Notes under the pieces: generated by a model | Told to the model about the DNA's origin: nothing | The model's input: the letters and a program-made list of their open reading frames with translations, nothing else | Databases searched by the model: none | Assembly: GCA_049642465.1 (NCBI GenBank) | Contig: JBAROV010000217.1 | Location: 58,877 to 122,876, forward strand | Direction of reading: 5' to 3' | DNA from: CAWDPQ01 sp049642465 | Lineage (GTDB): Bacteria > Acidobacteriota > Vicinamibacteria > Vicinamibacterales > 2-12-FULL-66-21 | DNA length: 64,000 bases | In this document: piece by piece, positions 24,183 to 33,443 of the stretch | How positions within the stretch are numbered: position 1 is the first letter of the stretch | Layout of the letters: the number at the start of each line of letters is the position of its first letter | Translations under genes and position numbers: made by a program

Positions 24183-26227
24183 GATTGGCCATTCTTCTGG
24201 GAGTCGGAATGGGATTGGCAGCAGGATGCTCGCCTGATAACGGGGGCAATTCATCATCACCTGACGCTACGCGGCCTGCCGTCGCCGTTGCGACGCAGAC
24301 GGCACCGTCCGAACGCAAGTATCTCCTCGAGCGAGTCGAGGACGCAGCGGTCGTTCAGTTGTATGCGGACGGATTTGCCGCCCTCCCGCTCGATCAGAAG
24401 CAGCTGATTTACCACTTGCACAGGGCCGCAATCGCTGGACGCGACATCTATTACGACCAGCGGTATGCGCACAATCTCGAGATGCGGGACGTGCTGGAGG
24501 AGATCCTGACCCACTCCTCAGGCGTCGATCCGCAGACGCTCGGCGAAATCCATCGCTATACGAAACTGTTCTGGATCAACACCGGTCCTTACAACAACCT
24601 GACGGCCCGAAAGTTCGTCCTGAAGACAACCCCCGAAGCATTGGCGGCGGCGGCCAAGGCCGCCGAGAAAGCCGGGGCGAAGTTCCCGGTCACCTCAGGC
24701 GAAACCGTGGACGCGCTATTGAAGCGTCTGCAGCCGATGTTCTTTGACGCGACCGTCGATCCCATCGTGACGAACAAGACTCCGGGCCCTGGCAAAGACA
24801 TCCTGGCCTCGAGCGCAAACAATCTCTACTCAGGCGTCACGATGAAGGACCTTGAAGGCTTCACCGAACGCTATCCGCTGACGTCGAGGCTGGTAAAGCG
24901 CAACGGCAAGCTCGTCGAGGAGGTCTACCGGGTGGGCGGGCGCTACGACGCCCAAATCCGCGGCATCATTCAGCACCTCGACGCGGCGATTCCCTTCGCG
25001 ACCCCGCCGATGGCCAATGCGCTCCGTGCGTTGATCAAGTGGTACCAGACAGGTGAAACCGCCGATCGCATCGCCTACGACATCGCCTGGGTCCAGGACA
25101 AGAACTCGCCGGTCGATACGATCAACGGGTTCATCGAGGTCTACATGGACCCGCGAGGGCACAAAGGGTCGTGGGAGGCGCTGGTCTTTTACGTCAATCC
25201 CGGGAAGACCGAAGGGATTCGAAAACTGGCCGCCGACGCGCAGTGGTTCGAGGACCGCATGCCGTGGGCAGCGCAGTACCGGAAGCAGGGCGTGCGCGGA
25301 ATTACGGCCAATGCCATCGACGTCGTTGTCGAGACCGGCGAGTCCGGGCCGATTACTCCCGTCGGGATCAATCTTCCAAACGATCAGAACATTCGCGAGA
25401 AGTACGGCAGCAAATCCGTCTCGCTGTCGAACGTCAACGAGGCATACGACCGCTCGACCTCGGAAGAATTTCGCCGCGAATTCGCCTGGACGCCCGAAGC
25501 GGCGCATCGGGCCGAGAAGTGGAGCAGTACGGCCGGCGAATTGACGACGAACATGCACGAGGTCATCGGGCATGCGTCGGGCAAGATTTCGGAAAAGCTG
25601 AAAGGCAGTCCCCAGACCGCGCTGAAGGAACAGTATTCGGCGCTCGAAGAGTCACGCGCAGACCTGGTGGCCCTGTACTTTCTGCCGAACCCGCGTTTGG
25701 CGGAGCTTGGCCTGGTGGACGCCAAGGACCATGCCGAAATCGTGCAGGCGGAATACGAGGGCTACACGCGCAACGCGCTCGTCCAACTCCGCCGCGTGCG
25801 CGAAGGGACGCAGATCGAAGAAGATCACATGCGGAATCGCCAGATGATCGTCCGCTGGCTGATGTCAAACTCGAAGGCGATCGATGTGCGGGAACGGGAC
25901 GGCAAAACCTACTACGTGATGGTTGATGCGAAGGCGTTCACTGAAGGCGTCGGCCGTCTTCTGGCGGAGATTCAGCGGATCAAGGCCGAAGGCGATTACG
26001 AGGCCGCGAAAAAACTGTTCGAAACCTACGGTGTGCACTTTGATGCGCGTTTGCGAGACGAGGTCGTCTCGCGGGTGGACAAGCTGAATATGCCGTCCTA
26101 TACCGGATTCGTGCAGCCGAAACTCGAAATGGTCAAGGCGGCAGATGGTTCGACAAGCGATGTGAAGATTTCCTATCCCCTCGATCTCACCGCGCAGATG
26201 CTCGAGTACTCTGGCCGGAAGAAGTGA
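24179..26227 (+). CDS. M49 (dipeptidyl peptidase III-like) lipoprotein metallopeptidase
   Basis: 682 residues, starting within the previous stop (ATGA). A lipoprotein signal ends in GMGLAAGC. The M49 zinc site HEVIGH is at 460-465 and the second motif ALEESRADLVALYF supplies the third ligand, as in DPP III's HELLGH/EECRAE. The C-terminus ends in DLTAQMLEYSGR. It likely trims peptides in the periplasm. The family is often mislabelled dihydrofolate reductase in databases. Confidence 0.87.
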   Translation: MRLAILLGVGMGLAAGCSPDNGGNSSSPDATRPAVAVATQTAPSERKYLLERVEDAAVVQLYADGFAALPLDQKQLIYHLHRAAIAGRDIYYDQRYAHNLEMRDVLEEILTHSSGVDPQTLGEIHRYTKLFWINTGPYNNLTARKFVLKTTPEALAAAAKAAEKAGAKFPVTSGETVDALLKRLQPMFFDATVDPIVTNKTPGPGKDILASSANNLYSGVTMKDLEGFTERYPLTSRLVKRNGKLVEEVYRVGGRYDAQIRGIIQHLDAAIPFATPPMANALRALIKWYQTGETADRIAYDIAWVQDKNSPVDTINGFIEVYMDPRGHKGSWEALVFYVNPGKTEGIRKLAADAQWFEDRMPWAAQYRKQGVRGITANAIDVVVETGESGPITPVGINLPNDQNIREKYGSKSVSLSNVNEAYDRSTSEEFRREFAWTPEAAHRAEKWSSTAGELTTNMHEVIGHASGKISEKLKGSPQTALKEQYSALEESRADLVALYFLPNPRLAELGLVDAKDHAEIVQAEYEGYTRNALVQLRRVREGTQIEEDHMRNRQMIVRWLMSNSKAIDVRERDGKTYYVMVDAKAFTEGVGRLLAEIQRIKAEGDYEAAKKLFETYGVHFDARLRDEVVSRVDKLNMPSYTGFVQPKLEMVKAADGSTSDVKISYPLDLTAQMLEYSGRKK

Positions 26228-26228
26228 A

Positions 26229-28271
26229 GTGATTCCGCTCGTTGCGGCCGCCGTGTTGCTGTTTGCGACGGCTGCTGCGCAACGATCGGCGCCGCCGACC
26301 ACGGCAGAAGCCCAACGCGCACTGATCCTCGCCGTCGAGGATGCCCGGCATCCGACCGCTGCCCAACTCAAACTGCTGGTTGATCTCGCTCGTGCCGACG
26401 ACCGCACTGGGCTGACACCCACGCGTGCGCTTGCCATCCGGGCACTCGGGCGGCTCGAACGGCGTGATCTCCTTGCCGCCCTGGTCGAATTCGTGCGCAA
26501 CGAAACGACGCGTGGGCCGGCGGCCCTCGCGCTGCTCGTCACACTTCGTGCCCACGCCAGCCGACCAGATTCAGAGCTGGATGCTGCCGTCGACACGGTG
26601 CTCAGCCTCAGCCAGTCGACCATCGTCCTTGCGCAGCTGCCGTACCGGACTTCAGCGCAGGTCGAGACCGCGGAAGCAAAGCTGATGGCCCGCTCAGAGG
26701 ACCCGAACCATTACTCCGCTCTCGCCAGTGCATTTGAAGTGCTCGCGCGCCGACACCGCCGGATCTATCAACTCAAGCCAGCGACGATCGAATTTCTGAC
26801 CCGTGGTGTGTCGCGATCCTTGGCGCTCATGGACCCGGAAGACGACACGACGCCGAGGATGGCACTGGCCGCCTTGGCGTCGGCTGCAGCGGCTGATGAG
26901 GACGTCATTTCGACTGGCCTGCGCGACCGTGACGAACAGGTCCGGCGGCTCGCTGTGGTCGCACTCAACGCGGCGAGTGCGACCGTTGATTCATACGTAA
27001 GGACGAGACTCGCGGCCGAGGCCCTGCGGGACACGTCTCATCTCGTGCGATACGAGGCCGTTCGCGGATGGGGGCGGCATGAGATCGCGGCGAATGGCTG
27101 TGGACCTCTCGTGAAGGCCCTCTCGGACAGCAACCTCCACGTGGTGCTGCTGGCGTTGGACGTCCTCGCAGAGCGGTGTCCGACCGACGAAAGCATCACG
27201 GCGAGGGTAGCCAGCGAGGCACGGACCCCTTCGACAGTCGGCGACTGGCAGCGCGAGGCCCATGCACTCGTCGCACTCGCGCGGCGTGCGCCGGATCGCG
27301 CGGCATTGGCCATGCCGGGATTTGTTTCGCACGACGTCTGGCAGGTGCGGATGTACGCCGCGCGCGCGGCCGCATCGATGAACGATGTCCGCTCGATTGA
27401 ACGGCTCGCCTATGACAGTCACCACAACGTCCGCGAAGCGGCGCTGGCCCCCCTGCGCAGAATGAAGGGATCCGAGAGCGATGCCGCATTCGTAGCGGCG
27501 CTCGGCGGAACAGACTATCAACTGCTGCGCACGGCGGCGATCGCCTTGAAAGGTGCGCCGCCCAGCACGTATTTGGCGAACGCACTGTCGGGCGCTCTGG
27601 AGCGAGTGACGAAGGATCGCAAGGAGACGTCGCGCGACACCCGCCTGGCATTGATTGAGCGTCTCCGCGAACTCGGTGGAAAGGAACGGCGCACCTTGTA
27701 CGAACGGCTGCTGAAGGATTTCGATCCGCAGGTTGCCGCGGCAGCCGCTGACGCATGCAGCGACGTGTCGGCGCGCTCGTGTGTGGCGAGTCCGGAACTG
27801 CTGCGGAGGCCGGCACCGCCGGCACCAGTGGACTTCACCACGGATGTCAGGGCCATCGTGGAGTTGGAGACGGGACGTCGCTTCAGCATCATTGTTCATC
27901 CCGACGAGGCTCCCCTCGCCTCGCTGCGCTTCCTGCGGCTGGCGCGTGCGCATTACTACGATGGCCTGACGTTCCATCGCGTCGAGCCGGCATTCGTTAT
28001 TCAGGGGGGCAGTCCGGGTGCGAACGAGTACGCGGGCGATGGCCCGTTCATGCGGGACGAGCTGGGCGGGTCGCACCGGCGAGGCACGATCGGAGTGTCA
28101 ACGCGTGGACGCGACACCGGTGATGCGCAGATCTTCGTCAATCTGGTAGACAACCCCCGACTCGATTTCGACTACACCGTCTTTGCCCATGTTCCGGCCG
28201 ATCAGATGCCCGTTGTGGATGAGATTCAGGAGGGCACCAGGATCCGTCGCGTCAGTGTCGCGCGGGAATGA
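26229..28271 (+). CDS. HEAT-repeat protein fused to cyclophilin-type prolyl isomerase
   Basis: 680 residues, GTG start 1 nt after the M49 stop. A signal peptide (MIPLVAAAVLLFATAAA) is followed by ~500 residues of helical HEAT repeats (for example ALVEFVRNETTRGPAALALL, DEQVRRLAVVALNAAS and HNVREAALAPLRRM). From ~residue 530 a cyclophilin domain begins: ARAHYYDGLTFHRVEPAFVI, QGGSPGANEYAGDG, GTIGVSTRGRDTGDAQIFVN and FDYTVFAHV. The core Arg in FHRV is present. The protein would act as an exported folding or assembly platform. Confidence 0.84.
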   Translation: MIPLVAAAVLLFATAAAQRSAPPTTAEAQRALILAVEDARHPTAAQLKLLVDLARADDRTGLTPTRALAIRALGRLERRDLLAALVEFVRNETTRGPAALALLVTLRAHASRPDSELDAAVDTVLSLSQSTIVLAQLPYRTSAQVETAEAKLMARSEDPNHYSALASAFEVLARRHRRIYQLKPATIEFLTRGVSRSLALMDPEDDTTPRMALAALASAAAADEDVISTGLRDRDEQVRRLAVVALNAASATVDSYVRTRLAAEALRDTSHLVRYEAVRGWGRHEIAANGCGPLVKALSDSNLHVVLLALDVLAERCPTDESITARVASEARTPSTVGDWQREAHALVALARRAPDRAALAMPGFVSHDVWQVRMYAARAAASMNDVRSIERLAYDSHHNVREAALAPLRRMKGSESDAAFVAALGGTDYQLLRTAAIALKGAPPSTYLANALSGALERVTKDRKETSRDTRLALIERLRELGGKERRTLYERLLKDFDPQVAAAAADACSDVSARSCVASPELLRRPAPPAPVDFTTDVRAIVELETGRRFSIIVHPDEAPLASLRFLRLARAHYYDGLTFHRVEPAFVIQGGSPGANEYAGDGPFMRDELGGSHRRGTIGVSTRGRDTGDAQIFVNLVDNPRLDFDYTVFAHVPADQMPVVDEIQEGTRIRRVSVARE

Positions 28272-28329
28272 ATAACGACGCCGTCACCTGTTATGCTGTG
28301 ACCGCCAGCCCACTTCCACAGGAGTGCCA

Positions 28330-28776
28330 ATGACGATGATCCTCCTCGCGGCGGCTCTCGCGTTTGCGGGAGCAATCGATCAGGAAAAAACTCCCGCAAA
28401 AATCCCTCAAAAGGGAGACACCATCATCGTCAAGGGCTGCCTGCGCGGATCGGCTCTCGAGTCAACGGAGACGGGTCTCCTCGATTCGGAGGCCCGCATG
28501 ATGACGGCCCTGGTGTATCGATTGACCGGGGACAAGAGCGCGCTCAAACAAATGCGCCAGGAGTACGACGGCCACGTGGTCGAAGCGACCGGGATCTTGA
28601 AGTCCACATTGCCTCCAGCGGACGACATTCGCGGCAAAACAATTGGCAGGACACGCATCCGGATTGGCGTGGCCAGTCCAAGCGTCGGCTCTCCGGTCAA
28701 TTCCGAAGCCAATCGATCGATTCCTGTGCTCGAGGTCAAGAGCTACGAAGGCTTCCCTGTGAAATGCGGCGGCTGA
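28330..28776 (+). CDS. Small secreted protein, unknown function
   Basis: 148 residues from ATG 28330, with AGGAG 5 nt upstream. A short signal (MTMILLAAALAFAGA) precedes a beta-rich domain with TIIVKGCLRGSALES, VYRLTGDKSALKQMRQEYDG and HVVEATGILKS. The pattern of a short OB-like barrel that sets out a CLRG block before a VEATG block is shared by small acidobacterial periplasmic proteins, but I cannot name the family. Its stop overlaps the next gene by 13 nt. Confidence 0.6.
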   Translation: MTMILLAAALAFAGAIDQEKTPAKIPQKGDTIIVKGCLRGSALESTETGLLDSEARMMTALVYRLTGDKSALKQMRQEYDGHVVEATGILKSTLPPADDIRGKTIGRTRIRIGVASPSVGSPVNSEANRSIPVLEVKSYEGFPVKCGG

Positions 28777-29939
28777 GTATCAGCGCGGCGTTGACCAGGC
28801 AAGCCGCGCTCGTCGCGACGCTCACCTGGCTCGCCGCGCCGTCACAGCCGCCGAGTGTTCCTGGCCCGCCGCTCCGTGAGATTGCGGCGGGCGTCACGCT
28901 ATTCCACGTCACCGAGCCCGCACTCATCGATCCTCCGGGTCCGCTTTCGATCTGGATGCTTCGACTCGACCCTGCTCGCACCCGGCTCGAGTTAGCGCTC
29001 GCAAACGACGAGGTCGTCGGCACTGAACCCGTTGCGGACACGGCGACACGGCACCGCGCAGTCGCGGCCATTAACGCCGGTTTCTTCCTTCCAAATGGCG
29101 ATCCCGCCGGCGTCTTCAAGCTGGACGGCAGCCTCATCAGCGACACGCGCCGGCCGCGCGGCGCTGTCGCCATCGCCTCAGTGAACGGAAAGCCGGAACT
29201 TCTGTTCGATCGAGTGACGGCGTCGATGAGCATCGCTGTGCACCGGTCATTCGGGCGCAAGAGCGTCGTTGCAGTGGATGGCGTCGACACCCGCCGCGCT
29301 CGAGGCAAGCTGATGCTCTTTACTCCCCAGTACCACCAGCACACCGATACTGCGCCAGGCGGGCTCGAATGGGCAGTGGCTGGGCGGCCGCCGCGCGTGG
29401 TGGGCGGGCCGCTTGATGCCGGGAAGACGCCAATCCCGCCAGACGGATTTGTCCTCTCGTACGGCGGCACGAGTGCTCCCTCGCCCTTGCGCCCGATCAA
29501 ACGCGGAACGCGAATTGATCTGATGCCTCGACTCACTCCCGAGAACGGAAACACTGTTGCGTGGGCCACGGCACCAGACGTCGTCGGCGGTGCGGGACTG
29601 CTCGCACGCGGCGGTCGCGACATCGAGGACTGGCGGCCGGAGCAATTCAACGCCGGGTTTGCGGAGAATCGTCATCCCCGGACCATGATTGGGCTTTCGG
29701 CAGGCGGTGACATTTGGCTGGTGACAGTTGACGGTCGCCAGCCAACGTTCAGCGTTGGGATGACCTTGCTCGAACTGCAAACGCTCGCGCGGCGGCTCAA
29801 TCTCACGGATGCGCTCAACCTTGATGGAGGGGGATCGACTACCATGTGGGTCACTGGAGAGGTCGTCAACCAACCATCGGATGCGACCGGGCCCAGGAAG
29901 GTCAGCGACGCGCTACTCGTTTTCCCAAAGCCGCTCTAA
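28764..29939 (+). CDS. Phosphodiester glycosidase-like (NAGPA/DUF2233) secreted protein
   Basis: 391 residues with a signal peptide. NAGPA-domain motifs are ATRHRAVAAINAGFF, PAGVFKLDGSLIS, NRHPRTMIGLSAGGDIWLVT, VDGRQPTFSVGMTLLELQTL and DALNLDGGGSTTMWV. This family includes the enzyme that uncovers mannose-6-phosphate in animals and bacterial exopolysaccharide-linked proteins. The bacterial substrate is probably a cell-envelope phosphodiester sugar. It ends 20 nt before the winged-helix/TPR regulator. Confidence 0.82.
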   Translation: MRRLSISAALTRQAALVATLTWLAAPSQPPSVPGPPLREIAAGVTLFHVTEPALIDPPGPLSIWMLRLDPARTRLELALANDEVVGTEPVADTATRHRAVAAINAGFFLPNGDPAGVFKLDGSLISDTRRPRGAVAIASVNGKPELLFDRVTASMSIAVHRSFGRKSVVAVDGVDTRRARGKLMLFTPQYHQHTDTAPGGLEWAVAGRPPRVVGGPLDAGKTPIPPDGFVLSYGGTSAPSPLRPIKRGTRIDLMPRLTPENGNTVAWATAPDVVGGAGLLARGGRDIEDWRPEQFNAGFAENRHPRTMIGLSAGGDIWLVTVDGRQPTFSVGMTLLELQTLARRLNLTDALNLDGGGSTTMWVTGEVVNQPSDATGPRKVSDALLVFPKPL

Positions 29940-29945
29940 GTCCAC

Positions 29946-29951
29946 TAGAAT
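29946..29951 (+). promoter_or_regulatory. -10 element TAGAAT before winged-helix/TPR gene
   Basis: TAGAAT followed by 8 nt and the ATG at 29960, starting 6 nt after the upstream stop codon. No ribosome site is seen. Confidence 0.4.
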
Positions 29952-29959
29952 CCCAACCG

Positions 29960-31876
29960 ATGCCCACCGCGGCGATGTATCGCTTCGGTCCCTTCTTTCT
30001 GGACGGGGCCTCTTACCGTCTCGTCCGCGACGGCGAAGTCATCCCGATCTCACCCAAGATCATCGATCTGCTGCTATATCTCGCCGCCCGTCCCTCGACG
30101 TTGGTCTCCAAGGACGAATTGTTCAGGGCGCTCTGGCCGGATGTGGCGGTGACGGACAACGCGCTCACCCAGGCAGTTTCGGAACTGCGCCAGGCGTTGG
30201 GTGACGATCCGGCCAAGCCGCAGTACGTTCAGACGGTCGCGCGGCGAGGCTATCGATTTATTGCGGCTGTCGAGGCAATAGCTGGCGCGCCGGCATTTGC
30301 GAGTGCTGCTTCGCCGGACGTTGCGGTTCACACGCCTGCCGTCGCGGTCCTCGACTTCGAGAACGTCAGCGGTGACACTTCTCTCGGTTGGCTGTCCTCC
30401 GGCATCGCGGAGACCGTCACGAACGATTTGCGCGCGGCAACTCTGCGCGTCATCGATCGTGTCCGGGTTGTCGAGGCGACGGCCCGCCTCGGACGCGATC
30501 TCCCCGGCTTGCGTTCCGCACTGAACATCGATCTTGCTGTCGTCGGCAGCTTCCAGCGAGCGGGCGACCGTTTGCGAATCACGGCCCGTGTGGTTGACGC
30601 CACAACCGGTGAAGCCACGGCTGACGCGAAGGCAGATGGTGCGCTCGAACAGGTGTTCGAGCTGCAGGATCGAGTGGTCGCGCAGCTTTCGAACGCGCTC
30701 GGCGCGGACAAGACACCCGCAACGCAGAACCGGCATCGCGAAACGAGCAGCCTCGAAGCGTATCAGGCGTTCACCGAAGGCCGGGTTCGCCTGGAGTCGC
30801 TGGACGGGTCGCGCGTTGCCGGCGCGATTGCCGACTTCGAGCGGGCGATTGCCCTGGATCCCAGGTATGCGGCCGCACACGTCGGTCTCGCGAACGCCAG
30901 GTTCTGGCAGTACGAGATGTCACGTGCCCGGAATCAGCCGGACGCGGGGTTGCTCGCGCGAGCCATCGATCACGTGCGGCGGGCGATTGAACTCGACCGC
31001 GAGTTTGCCGAGGCGCACGCGACACTGGCGTTCCTGCTGGTGAGCGCAGGACGATCGGTGGAAGCTCTTGCCGCCGCGCGTCGAGCGGTGACCATCGATC
31101 CTGGGTATTGGGGACATCAGTTCCGGCTGGGCCATGCGGCGTGGGGCGAGGAGCGGCTCAATGCCCTCGGGCGCGCCGTCGAAATGTACCCCGACTTCCC
31201 CTTCGTCCACTTCGAAGCCGCGATGGTGCACATCGCGAGAGGGGCGCTCGATCGCGCCGAATCCATCCTGCGCGAGGGTACGATTGTTCAGGACAGACAG
31301 GCCGATTTGAAACAGCGCTATCCGGCGAAGGGTCTGCACTGGCTGCTGGGACTGGTGCGGCTTGCTCGGGGCGACGGCTCCGAAGCGCTGCTCGAGTTCG
31401 ATCGTGAGATCGCGTCCGGCCCGGGGCAACTCTATGGGCCAGAATTTGCCATGAACGCTCATGATGGTGCGGGCTTCACGCATCTGCTCACGGGCGATCC
31501 TGCCGATGCCGTTCCACGTTTTCGACGCGCCCTCGAGTTGTTTCCCGATCACGCGCGTTCGCTCGTTGGACTTGGCGCGGCGCTGATAAAGGATCGCGAT
31601 GCTTCCGGAGCAGAAACCGCCTTCGCCAAGGCCGTTGCCGCCATCGAGGCCCTGCGGCGCGGCGGTCGCACCGGCGAAGCGACGCTGACGGAAGCCTTTC
31701 ACCATGCCGTCCGTGGCCGGGACGAACTCGCCGTAACGTGTCTCCAGACGCTGCTGGATCGTCCCGAAATGCCATTCACCGGCTGGACCATCCCGGTTGA
31801 ACCTCTTTTCCACCAGCTGCGCGCGCGGCCCGTATTTCAGCCCGTTTTGGCCAAACTGGCAGAACGCGCTCGTTGA
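29960..31876 (+). CDS. OmpR-type winged-helix regulator fused to TPR domain (CadC/adenylate-cyclase-like)
   Basis: 638 residues. Residues 1-105 are a DNA-binding winged helix of the trans_reg_C type (YRFGPFFLDGASYRLVR, KIIDLLLYLAARP, LVSKDELFRALWPD, AVSELRQALGDD and VQTVARRGYRFIA). It has no receiver and no transmembrane helix. Residues ~125-260 (AVLDFENVSGD, IAETVTNDLRAATLRVI and GSFQRAGDRLRITARVVD) form the TolB-amino-terminal-like domain. The rest is tetratricopeptide repeats (EAHATLAFLLVSAGRSVEALAAARRAV and others). This architecture is abundant in Acidobacteriota. The signal is unknown. Confidence 0.84.
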   Translation: MPTAAMYRFGPFFLDGASYRLVRDGEVIPISPKIIDLLLYLAARPSTLVSKDELFRALWPDVAVTDNALTQAVSELRQALGDDPAKPQYVQTVARRGYRFIAAVEAIAGAPAFASAASPDVAVHTPAVAVLDFENVSGDTSLGWLSSGIAETVTNDLRAATLRVIDRVRVVEATARLGRDLPGLRSALNIDLAVVGSFQRAGDRLRITARVVDATTGEATADAKADGALEQVFELQDRVVAQLSNALGADKTPATQNRHRETSSLEAYQAFTEGRVRLESLDGSRVAGAIADFERAIALDPRYAAAHVGLANARFWQYEMSRARNQPDAGLLARAIDHVRRAIELDREFAEAHATLAFLLVSAGRSVEALAAARRAVTIDPGYWGHQFRLGHAAWGEERLNALGRAVEMYPDFPFVHFEAAMVHIARGALDRAESILREGTIVQDRQADLKQRYPAKGLHWLLGLVRLARGDGSEALLEFDREIASGPGQLYGPEFAMNAHDGAGFTHLLTGDPADAVPRFRRALELFPDHARSLVGLGAALIKDRDASGAETAFAKAVAAIEALRRGGRTGEATLTEAFHHAVRGRDELAVTCLQTLLDRPEMPFTGWTIPVEPLFHQLRARPVFQPVLAKLAERAR

Positions 31877-31949
31877 CCCGTTAACCCGCTAACAAAGACT
31901 CTTTCAGGGCTTTTCACCTCCCTCTCAGGACTTCTGCGCCCCCAGCCGC

Positions 31950-31955
31950 TACCTT
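31950..31955 (+). promoter_or_regulatory. -10 element TACCTT, leaderless-type spacing
   Basis: TACCTT is followed by exactly six bases (GGCGTC) and the ATG at 31962. No ribosome site is visible. Confidence 0.4.
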
Positions 31956-31961
31956 GGCGTC

Positions 31962-33443
31962 ATGGCCCATCTGCTTGCCGCGCGCCAATCGCACGCAACG
32001 TTCCCCGGCGTTTCCGCGCTGCTCGACCTCTCAATCAAACGAGCCGGCGTCTGGATTAACGACGTCCATTCGCAACTGAATCGGACCCGTCTCTCCGCCA
32101 TCGTCCGACCGGACACGATCGCGGATCTGCGGCGAGCGGTTGTCGAAGCGCGCACACGTGGTCTTCAGGTCAGCGTGTGCGGCGGCCGACATTCCATGGG
32201 CGGGCAGCAGTTCTGCACGCGTGGCGTGCTTTTGGACACCACCGCGTTGGACCGCGTGCTCGATTTCGACACCGAGCGCGGATTGGTCACGGTCGAAGCA
32301 GGGATCCAGTGGCCGGCCCTTGTCGCGCACCTGACGTGGGCCGCCGCAGGCCAGCGGGAATCCTGGGGAATCACGCAGAAGCAGACCGGCGCCGACAGTA
32401 TGACTATCGGCGGCGCACTCGCATCGAACATTCACGGGCGCGGTCTTCGCTTCAAGCCATTCATCGCAGACATCGAAGAATTCGAGGTCGTCAATCCCTC
32501 GGGCGACCTCGTGAAATGCAGCCGCAGCACCAACGCGGAAGTGTTTCGGCTCGCGATCGGAGGCTATGGCTTGTTTGGGCCAGTCGCCACCGTCACGTTA
32601 CGGCTTTCGAAACGGCATAAAGTCCAGCGCCGCGTGGCAATCGCGTGCGTCGATCAACTTCCTGACTTGTTCGACCGCCGCATCCGCGAGGGCTTCGAAT
32701 ACGGCGACTTTCAGTTTGCCACCGACACCTACTCCAGAGAGTTCCTTCAGGCTGGCGTGTTCTCGTGTTATCGGCCCGTGGAAAACGACGCCCCGATGCT
32801 CGAACCCCAGTTTCGACTGACCGAACGCGATTGGCGTCGCCTGTTGCTGCTGGCACATACCAACAAATCACGGGCCTTTGCCGAGTACGCGCGGTTCTAC
32901 ATGTCAACAGATGGGCAGAGGTACTGGTCCGACACTCACCAACTCGCCGAGTATCTCGACGGCTACCACGCCGATCTCGATCGTCAGCTTGCATCCTCGG
33001 TGAAGGGGTCGGAAATGATCACCGAGCTCTATGTGCCGCGTCATCGCTTGCCCGCCTTCATGGCCGCGGTTCGCGACGATGCACGGCAGCACAGTTTCGA
33101 CATTGTCTACGGCACCGTTCGGCTCATCGAGCGAGACGATGAAAGTGTTCTCGCGTGGGCCCGCGAGCCGTGGTCATGCGTCGTGTTCAACCTTCACGTG
33201 GACCACACATCGGACGGGGTCGCCAAAGCCGCCGGCCACTTCAGGCGGCTGATCGACCGCGCGATAGAGCAGGACGGCAGCTATTACCTGACGTACCACC
33301 GCTGGGCCACCGCAGACCAGATCCGCAGCGGTCATCCCCGGCTGAGCGAGTTTCTTACCCGCAAACGCGAGTACGACCCGGCCGGCGTGTTCCAGAGCGA
33401 CTGGTATCGACATCATTCAAATCTCCTGGAGGTCACATCATGA
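31962..33443 (+). CDS. FAD-linked oxidoreductase (PCMH-type, D-lactate/sterol dehydrogenase-like)
   Basis: 493 residues. The FAD-binding PCMH domain shows SAIVRPDTIADLRRAVVEA, VCGGRHSMGGQQF, GVLLDTTALDRVLDFD and GGALASNIHGRG. The C-terminal cap ends with FLTRKREYDPAGVFQSDWYR, the FAD_oxidase C-terminal pattern. Substrates of this family range from alcohols to sugar lactones, so no specific reaction is assigned. Its stop overlaps the next start (ATGA). Confidence 0.82.
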   Translation: MAHLLAARQSHATFPGVSALLDLSIKRAGVWINDVHSQLNRTRLSAIVRPDTIADLRRAVVEARTRGLQVSVCGGRHSMGGQQFCTRGVLLDTTALDRVLDFDTERGLVTVEAGIQWPALVAHLTWAAAGQRESWGITQKQTGADSMTIGGALASNIHGRGLRFKPFIADIEEFEVVNPSGDLVKCSRSTNAEVFRLAIGGYGLFGPVATVTLRLSKRHKVQRRVAIACVDQLPDLFDRRIREGFEYGDFQFATDTYSREFLQAGVFSCYRPVENDAPMLEPQFRLTERDWRRLLLLAHTNKSRAFAEYARFYMSTDGQRYWSDTHQLAEYLDGYHADLDRQLASSVKGSEMITELYVPRHRLPAFMAAVRDDARQHSFDIVYGTVRLIERDDESVLAWAREPWSCVVFNLHVDHTSDGVAKAAGHFRRLIDRAIEQDGSYYLTYHRWATADQIRSGHPRLSEFLTRKREYDPAGVFQSDWYRHHSNLLEVTS

